A stretch of DNA of 25,240 bases. It comes from Syntrophomonas sp. UBA4911 (GTDB lineage Bacteria; Bacillota; Syntrophomonadia; Syntrophomonadales; Syntrophomonadaceae). Shown here piece after piece: positions 20,452-25,240 of the stretch. Under the pieces are notes generated by a model. That model was not told the DNA's origin and did no database searches. It was given only the letters and a program-made list of their open reading frames with translations. Where the stretch lies: positions 39,842 through 65,081 of the forward strand of contig DHCD01000059.1 in assembly GCA_002398105.1 (NCBI GenBank). The letters are read 5' to 3'. How positions within the stretch are numbered: the stretch's first letter is position 1; each line of letters begins with the position of its first letter. The position numbers and the translations under genes are program-made.

Positions 20452-21885
20452 TCAGCTATCATAGGTTTGGGATTGATGTTCCAGCATGAGGGTGATAAGC
20501 TGCGCCCGGTTTTGAATTTGATATTTGGAATAGATGTTTTTGATATGGGTTTTCACGGTATTTTCGCTCAGATTCAGTTCCCCGGCAATGGCCCGATAGG
20601 TTTTTCCTGTGAGGAGCAAAGCCGCGATTTCGCTTTCGCGCTCGGTAAGCCGCTCCAACAGTGAAAAGCTGTACACCATGCCGCTTTGTTCAGACGGCGA
20701 CATTTCAATGAAGTCGGTTAGATAAGCATGGTCTTTCAAAAGCCCGGTAAGATATTTGTGAAGCGGGGGCAACAGGGCCAGGGTTACACAGACTACGGCC
20801 AGAGCCAGCACTGAGGAATTATAGGCTGGCATAGCGGATGCGAGGATAGCGTTGCCAATCAGTCCCCCCGACAGCACACCGGTCACGTTGGCGCAAAGCC
20901 CCACTCCGAAAATTTTGGCCGGATTGTCGTCAAAGTCCAGCATTTCGCCGAGGATGCTCCACCAGAACAAGTCGTAAACCCCACAGGCACCCATCATCAA
21001 AGTATTGACCAGCAGATAACTGCCCGCCGAACGGTCCGCCGTCATAAAGCCTATAAAGGCAAATCCGATCATGGCGATTGCCACATAGAGTATATAGCTC
21101 CGGTTGACGGTCCGGGGCAGGCTTTTCATGACATAAATGGCAACGATATAAGGAACCGCCCAATACCAGCTCACCAGCCACTGGTGGTGGGCAAAGGCGG
21201 GATTAATCACCTGGTACATCAAACCTGAATTTATGGTGATGACGACGATAAACAAACACAGAAAAGTAAAAGGCTTGATAACGCTGACCTGGTTTTCGGT
21301 TTTACCGGCGGGCCTGGATTGCTCCCCGGCGGGCAGGCGGAAGCCGAGCAGCAGGGCTCCGCCCAGCATGAGCATAGACAGGCCCAGGCCAACATAAGGC
21401 GCCAGATGGATGGCGGCCATGTTTATTAGAATCATAAGGACGTTGGAATAAACCAGCACTTCCCCGGCGGTTTTTATCCGCTCATTGGCGGAGGTGCAGT
21501 ATTTAAAATAATGGCCCCAGGCGGCTACGCACCCTCCGGCCAGAAAAGCGCTGCCCAATAATGCGATATGCCATAGAAGGGAAGGAACGGAGAAGAACAC
21601 ACCAGTTGCCAACAGGCACAGGGCGATTGCCAGCAGCATAAACTGTTTGGCCGCCTGTATGGTTTTGATGAGCAGTCCGCAGCAGAACAACCCGGCCAGG
21701 ACAACCGCTACGGACCTAAAGATAAGGGTATTTAAGTCAACTTGAAAGCTTCCGGCCAGCGTATATAAAACCTGTCCCTGAAACGGGAAGGCCAGTTGCC
21801 AGGCGGCAAACAGGGAAAACATGACCACGGATAATCTGCGCTGCCCCATATGTAAAAAGCCTTTTCCGCTTCCATTGTCTTCCAC
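20452..21885 (-). CDS. LuxR-type transcriptional regulator with 12-helix MFS-like membrane domain
   Basis: A 477-residue protein. Residues about 15-390 contain about twelve hydrophobic segments resembling a major-facilitator transporter; the last 75 residues are a LuxR DNA-binding domain (LTERESEIAALLLTGKTYRAIAGELNLSENTVKTHIKNIYSKYQI), with the usual recognition helix ENTVKTHI. Such fusions are common in anaerobic Firmicutes and Actinobacteria and are thought to sense a small molecule or membrane state, though this is little tested. Start GTG 21885 has AAAGGGGA 8 bases upstream; ATG 21849 is an alternative that removes 12 residues. It has its own terminator, faces the zinc-ribbon operon head to tail and is the obvious candidate regulator of that cluster. 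Confidence 0.88.
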   Translation of the reverse strand: MEDNGSGKGFLHMGQRRLSVVMFSLFAAWQLAFPFQGQVLYTLAGSFQVDLNTLIFRSVAVVLAGLFCCGLLIKTIQAAKQFMLLAIALCLLATGVFFSVPSLLWHIALLGSAFLAGGCVAAWGHYFKYCTSANERIKTAGEVLVYSNVLMILINMAAIHLAPYVGLGLSMLMLGGALLLGFRLPAGEQSRPAGKTENQVSVIKPFTFLCLFIVVITINSGLMYQVINPAFAHHQWLVSWYWAVPYIVAIYVMKSLPRTVNRSYILYVAIAMIGFAFIGFMTADRSAGSYLLVNTLMMGACGVYDLFWWSILGEMLDFDDNPAKIFGVGLCANVTGVLSGGLIGNAILASAMPAYNSSVLALAVVCVTLALLPPLHKYLTGLLKDHAYLTDFIEMSPSEQSGMVYSFSLLERLTERESEIAALLLTGKTYRAIAGELNLSENTVKTHIKNIYSKYQIQNRAQLITLMLEHQSQTYDS

Positions 21886-22053
21886 CCATTTGTTCCCCTT
21901 TCAAGATATCACGGTAAGTCTCCCGGGGGTATTCTAGCGACAAAAGGCCTTGCGGCAGCCTTGAAAAATGGCCCAAAAATAAGCTATGACCGTACCGACT
22001 TAAGACCTATACTTTATTAAGAATACTATAAATAGCTCTCTGGATTCAATATG
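21886..22053. other. Upstream region of the LuxR-type gene
   Basis: 168 bp between the LuxR-type start codon and the right-hand repeat. It is AT-rich near 22015-22035. No convincing -35/-10 pair or operator was found. The LuxR-type gene promoter must lie here or within the repeat. Confidence 0.4.
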
Positions 22054-22281
22054 TGTCTTTGGTATACTGCCAATCAAGATTTGCAGGAGGCTACTGAAAG
22101 GGATTAGGGGGGCTTTTCTTATGGCATAATTCTAAAATAATCTATGTCTTAAACATAAGAAATGAAACCAGGCCGCCAGTGAAGGCGGCCCAACATAGTT
22201 AAGACTTACCGCCGAGCAAAAGCGACAACTTCTTTTAATTAATTAAATCGTAACATGACGCTTTTTATCCGTCGAATAAAG
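22054..22281 (+). repeat. Direct repeat copy 2: toxin-antitoxin unit with toxin gene deleted
   Basis: Same orientation and order as copy 1 (6582-6930). The left part, with TATGGCATAATTCTAAAATA, joins directly to TATGTCTTAAACATAAG, which in copy 1 is the last part of the toxin gene. About 118 bp with the leader, ribosome site and nearly all of the toxin gene are absent. The GC hairpin (22171-22190) and the antitoxin -10 region are retained, with base changes in the former 5'-3' pairing arm (GACAACTTC instead of GGCAACTCC). This is what one expects after loss of selection. Confidence 0.88.
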
Positions 22282-22309
22282 CTCCGGCTAATAAAGCTGG
22301 GGCTTTTTT
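22281..22309 (+). terminator. Rho-independent terminator just before a small gene
   Basis: GCTCCGGC (22281-22288), loop TAATAAA, GCTGGGGC (22296-22303), then six T. All eight positions pair, two of them as G-U. It lies at the end of repeat copy 2 and 24 bp before the small reading frame at 22333, so it could end transcripts from the repeat or attenuate that small gene. Confidence 0.75.
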
Positions 22310-22332
22310 ATACCCCGGAAGGAGGTGCTTAC

Positions 22333-22500
22333 ATGCAAGGTGCTTTATTGAGAGACATCGACGCCGCAAGGTATCACGAATTGGTGCTGGGCGACCGTAA
22401 CATCTTTGAACTGCTGGATGAGCTGGAGTGTAAGGCACCGCAGGCAGGTATGGTAGCCTTTGGGACTACCATACCTGCCTGCAAATTCATATCTATTTGA
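22333..22500 (+). CDS. Small hypothetical protein, 55 aa
   Basis: The frame has an excellent ribosome binding site (GGAAGGAGGTG, 5-8 bases before ATG), unusual for a chance frame of this size. The first 37 residues are polar and probably helical (LLRDIDAARYHELVLGDRN, IFELLDELE). The last 18 residues are encoded by a 17-bp perfect inverted repeat (22440-22482), so the original C terminus may have been replaced. No family is recognised. It follows a terminator and is the only plus-strand gene in this part of the window. It may be the start of a gene that was truncated. Confidence 0.45.
   Translation: MQGALLRDIDAARYHELVLGDRNIFELLDELECKAPQAGMVAFGTTIPACKFISI
22440..22482. repeat. 17-bp perfect inverted repeat (hairpin)
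   Basis: GCAGGCAGGTATGGTAG (22440-22456), nine-base loop CCTTTGGGA, and the exact reverse complement (22466-22482). There is no T run, so it is not a typical terminator. It lies inside the small reading frame and could be a palindromic repeat unit or the tip of a lost element. Confidence 0.85.
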
Positions 22501-22504
22501 ACAT

Positions 22505-22542
22505 AAAAAAACATTTTATCCCTCAAAACAAGAGATAAAATG
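22505..22542 (-). terminator. Terminator of the tRNA-Leu gene
   Basis: On the minus strand CATTTTATCTC pairs with GAGGGATAAAATG (with a two-base bulge) and is followed by a run of T. It begins 14 bp after the encoded CCA of the tRNA. Confidence 0.75.
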
Positions 22543-22555
22543 CAGCTTTTAATCA

Positions 22556-22640
22556 TGGTGTCGGAGGCGGGACTTGAACCCGCACCCGGTTAAGGATACG
22601 CCCCTCAAACGTACGTGTCTGCCCGTTCCACCACTCCGAC
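22556..22640 (-). tRNA. tRNA-Leu (anticodon GAG)
   Basis: An 85-nt class II tRNA. The acceptor stem GTCGGAG pairs with CTCCGAC; discriminator A and an encoded CCA end follow. The anticodon stem TACGT/GCGTA encloses loop TTGAGGG (22602-22608) with anticodon GAG (22604-22606). The T arm is GCGGG-TTCAAGT-CCCGC, and the long variable arm is as expected for leucine. A consensus promoter and a terminator flank it, so it is a single-gene transcript. A 32-bp internal piece is duplicated at 6930-6961. Confidence 0.96.
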
Positions 22641-22675
22641 ACATTATTAAGTTGGTCGGTATCCCGACGAGAACA

Positions 22676-22704
22676 ATTATATAATGCTTTGAGAGTGGTG
22701 TCAA
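22676..22704 (-). promoter_or_regulatory. Consensus sigma-A promoter of tRNA-Leu
   Basis: On the minus strand TTGACA (22699-22704) and TATAAT (22676-22681) are both perfect consensus and exactly 17 bp apart. The predicted start is near 22669, about 29 bp before the mature tRNA. Confidence 0.92.
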
Positions 22705-22776
22705 TTATTCTGCCGCCCGGGTGCTCCGGGGGGAAATCTCCGGGCAGCAGCTGCACGGCCTGGATTTTTCTAAGGG

Positions 22777-24429
22777 CTATATTTTCTTTCTCTCCCCTCC
22801 GGTCTTCCCCTCCCTATCATCCAAATCAGGTTTGCGCAGTTCCACCTGGTACCAATCTATCATCTCCATGCTGTCGATACTCAATGAGGCTACCTGGGGC
22901 CCCACCAGCTTATGGGCGCATTTTTGGAAGAGCCAGAGGCAGGGGGCATCGTCCACGATTATTTCTTCCGCCTGGTGAAGGTACTCCATACGTTTCTCAG
23001 GGTCGATCTGCCTGCGGGACGTATCAAGCAGTTTATCCACCTGGGGGTTGTGATAGGCGGAGAAATTGCTGACCCCGATCTTGGAGCTGTGAAACATACT
23101 ATACAGGAAGTTGTCCGGGTCAGGGTAATCGGCGTACCAGCTTACCCTTCCGCAGGATATCTGCATTTTCCCCAGCTGTTTCTTATAATAATCCCATTCC
23201 ATGGGGCTGAATTCCACAGAAACCCCGATCTGGTTGAGCTGTTGGGCAACCAGATCCAGTACCGCCCGGTGTCCCTCATTCTTATCATAGCTTATGGACA
23301 GGGGAATCAGCTGATCACCTACGATATAGCCTGCGTCCTCCAGCAGTTGCCGGGCTTTTTCCGGGTCATAACTGTAACCGCTCATTTCACTTTTATAACC
23401 CGCCAGCCCGGAAGGGACCGCACCCCGGGCCGGGGTATAGGCCCCCCCCAGAACCGTGTCGTTTATGGCTTTGCGGTCAATGGCATAATTCAATGCCCGA
23501 CGCAGTAAATAGCCGTCGGCAAAGGGCTGTTTGTTGACATGAAAAACCATGAAATAGGTATTGAGCAGGGGCCTGCTGATATACCGTTCTTTATAGTCCG
23601 GGTTTTTCTTGATCTCCTTTATCTGGTCAAAGGGAACGGAGTCCAGGTAATCAAGCTTGCCGGCCTTGTAATCCTCCAAGGCCTTAAGCTCATCGTCGTA
23701 AACGGTAAAATTGATGGCGCTCAGCCGCGGCGTCCCCTGGTGGTATTTCTCATTTCTAATCAGCAGGATACTTTGGTTTTCCCGATTTTCTTTAAGCATA
23801 TAAGGCCCGGTGCCGGGAGCAGGTCCGCTTTCCTGGCTGCTGTCATAGACCCAGAAAACGGGACTGGTAAGCATATAGACAAATGCGGTATTGGGCTGGT
23901 CGAATACTATTTTCAGGGTACTGCCGTTAACTGCCTGAATGCCGGAGATATCCTGCTTATAACCATCCAGCATGGCATTGCTGCCCACTATAGTAAGGAA
24001 CATGCTGATGTTAGACCATTCTTTGCTGCTGCTAAAGCTCTTTTCCCAGGCAGCCTTAACCGCAGCAGCAGTAATTTTCTTACCGTTATGGAATTTAGCC
24101 TTGTCGTTTAATTCCAGGGTAAGAGTTTTGCCATCGGAGGAGTATTTCCACTTTCTGGCCAAACGGGGCTTGAGCTCGCCGGAGCTGCCGTCGTAGCAGA
24201 GCAGGCCTTCATAGATGGCCGATGCGATCAGGCGTTCCTGATGCTCGGTAAGCGCAGCCGGTTCGAGCGAGCGGACCGGCCGGCACAGGCCCGCATTCAG
24301 CGGCCGGGTATCCAGATTTGCAGTATAAACCGCCAGGTTATGTTTATATATAAGAATTGCCAACAGAGCGATAAGAAGCAGTAATAATCCGCCCAAGGCA
24401 AGCGGCAGCTTCTTTTGCAACTTAAACAT
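22777..24429 (-). CDS. Peptide ABC transporter substrate-binding protein (SBP_bac_5), membrane-anchored
   Basis: A 550-residue extracellular binding protein of the OppA/DppA class. A single helix (about 9-28) anchors it; there is no Cys lipobox, unlike most Gram-positive members. The domain has typical landmarks: IASAIYEGLLCYD, LARKWKYSSDGKTLTLELNDKAKFHNGK, GTGPYMLKE, RRALNYAIDRKAIND, YDPEKARQLLEDAGY, and ADYPDPDNFLYSMFHS near the end. ATG 24429 has a GGGGG-type ribosome site 8 bases upstream. No permease or ATPase genes are in the window, so it either serves transporters encoded elsewhere or works as a receptor. The gene is read toward the tRNA-Leu gene. Confidence 0.92.
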   Translation of the reverse strand: MFKLQKKLPLALGGLLLLLIALLAILIYKHNLAVYTANLDTRPLNAGLCRPVRSLEPAALTEHQERLIASAIYEGLLCYDGSSGELKPRLARKWKYSSDGKTLTLELNDKAKFHNGKKITAAAVKAAWEKSFSSSKEWSNISMFLTIVGSNAMLDGYKQDISGIQAVNGSTLKIVFDQPNTAFVYMLTSPVFWVYDSSQESGPAPGTGPYMLKENRENQSILLIRNEKYHQGTPRLSAINFTVYDDELKALEDYKAGKLDYLDSVPFDQIKEIKKNPDYKERYISRPLLNTYFMVFHVNKQPFADGYLLRRALNYAIDRKAINDTVLGGAYTPARGAVPSGLAGYKSEMSGYSYDPEKARQLLEDAGYIVGDQLIPLSISYDKNEGHRAVLDLVAQQLNQIGVSVEFSPMEWDYYKKQLGKMQISCGRVSWYADYPDPDNFLYSMFHSSKIGVSNFSAYHNPQVDKLLDTSRRQIDPEKRMEYLHQAEEIIVDDAPCLWLFQKCAHKLVGPQVASLSIDSMEMIDWYQVELRKPDLDDREGKTGGERKKI

Positions 24430-24526
24430 GCACTTGTCCCCCTTTAAAACGATATTTATGGGACATTATATTAGACAAGCATCAGCTTTATTCCATCTTA
24501 TACCGTTTCCGTATTGTCCGGGCAAC

Positions 24527-24552
24527 AAAAAACCCCGCTTCTCAGCAGGGTT
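24527..24552 (-). terminator. Rho-independent terminator of the lytic transglycosylase gene
   Basis: On the minus strand AACCCTGCT, loop GAGA, AGCGGGGTT pair over nine bases with one U-G pair, followed by a T run. It lies 116 bp after the stop codon at 24668 and before the binding-protein gene. Confidence 0.85.
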
Positions 24553-24667
24553 GTCATAATCAAATTATATCAGCAGTAACGCAATTGAATCCTCTGACCC
24601 CTTATTCTAAACCCGGCATTTCAGGATACTGCCTCCGGGCACAGGGATTAAAGAAAATCTATTTATA

Positions 24668-25231
24668 TCATTTATAAATAGCCTGGTAGGCTTCATAGTT
24701 CTTGAGTACGCTTTTAACGTAAAGCCGGGTCTCCCGGAAAGGGATCTTCTCAATTGAGTCGGGGCTTCCGTCCCATTTCTCCTCGGTCATCCATTCATTA
24801 AGCTTTCCCCGCCCGGCATTATAGGCGGCCACTACCAGGGGAGTGCGGCCATCAAATTCGCGGTTAAGATCAGCCAGATACCAGCAGCCGAAACGTATAT
24901 TGGTCTCCGGGTCATGCAGGCTATCCGGATCAAAGTCGCTTATTCCCTGCTGTTCCGCTATCCAGCGGGCCGTTTCGGGCATAATCTGCATAAGTCCCCG
25001 CGCCCCGGCCGGAGACTCGGCCCCATTCTGGTACTTGCTTTCCGCCCTGATGATGGCAAAGACCAGATAGGGATCAACCTTATATTCGTAAGCAGCAGAA
25101 AATACCAGGTTGCGGTGCGGCTCAGGATAAAATAAGCTTATCCATTTGGGGAAGGTTAAAACCACGGCCAGAAATATAATAATGCTGAGCCACATTATGG
25201 CAGAAAATTTGGTCTTGATACTGCGTTTCAA
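24668..25231 (-). CDS. Slt-type lytic murein transglycosylase, start uncertain at window edge
   Basis: A peptidoglycan-cleaving enzyme of the Slt70 catalytic-domain family that makes 1,6-anhydro-muropeptides. Residues 11-27 form an N-terminal membrane anchor or signal. The catalytic glutamate is E64 in IIRAESKYQ; the other family motifs are GARGLMQIMP (76-85) and VAAYNAGRGKLNEW (134-147), followed by RETRLYVKSVLKNYEAY. All are intact and the length (187) is normal for the small single-domain members. The frame begins at TTG 25231 and stays open to the window edge, so the true start may lie outside. A terminator follows at 24527-24552. Confidence 0.93.
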   Translation of the reverse strand: MKRSIKTKFSAIMWLSIIIFLAVVLTFPKWISLFYPEPHRNLVFSAAYEYKVDPYLVFAIIRAESKYQNGAESPAGARGLMQIMPETARWIAEQQGISDFDPDSLHDPETNIRFGCWYLADLNREFDGRTPLVVAAYNAGRGKLNEWMTEEKWDGSPDSIEKIPFRETRLYVKSVLKNYEAYQAIYK

Positions 25232-25240
25232 TATAAAAAC

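Noticed and set aside
6582..22640. Conventional integrative element or prophage between tRNA copies
   Set aside because: No integrase, excisionase, replication or phage structural gene is present, and the duplicated tRNA part is internal rather than the 3' end.

Overview
The window looks like chromosomal DNA of an anaerobic Gram-positive Firmicute, probably a clostridial or Peptococcaceae-like spore former. The reasons are near-universal strong GGAGG ribosome binding sites, GTG/TTG starts, a Firmicute-style small membrane toxin with an antisense RNA, a LuxR regulator fused to a membrane domain, and intermediate GC content that is visibly higher in the middle. This is inferred from style and gene families; no species marker is present.

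Left part (1-6560). A minus-strand operon encodes a family 2 glycosyltransferase carrying three tandem MshEN (GspE N-terminal type) modules, followed by the start of a BcsB-like secreted protein that runs off the window edge. Together they look like a c-di-GMP-controlled exopolysaccharide synthase. A 0.58 kb divergent region with a 24-bp perfect palindrome separates it from two plus-strand genes, a GT-C-type membrane glycosyltransferase and a DPM1-GtrA fusion, which probably make and use a polyprenyl-phosphate-linked sugar. A flavin-reductase-like gene follows.

Middle part (6582-22640). About 15 kb of minus-strand genes is bracketed by two direct repeats. The left copy holds an apparently intact type I toxin-antitoxin unit (26-aa toxin, sequestered ribosome binding site, 5'-3' complementarity, antisense promoter) joined to a 32-bp fragment of a tRNA-Leu gene. 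The right copy has lost the toxin gene but lies about 0.3 kb from the complete tRNA-Leu(GAG) gene. Between them are a membrane-bound LuxR-type regulator with its own terminator; a group of small membrane proteins with zinc ribbons or PH-like domains; a Yip1-like protein; a 1637-residue protein with 20 GY/F-D/N pentad repeats and a polymorphic-toxin-like C terminus; two more zinc-ribbon proteins; LemA; and a DUF2207 protein. The shared strand, short spacings and repeated zinc ribbons suggest one envelope-associated system of unknown function. This is the strongest candidate for something undescribed.

Right part (22640-25240). Housekeeping-like minus-strand genes: tRNA-Leu with a consensus promoter and terminator, a membrane-anchored peptide-binding protein of the SBP_bac_5 family without its transporter, and a Slt-type lytic transglycosylase that reaches the window edge.
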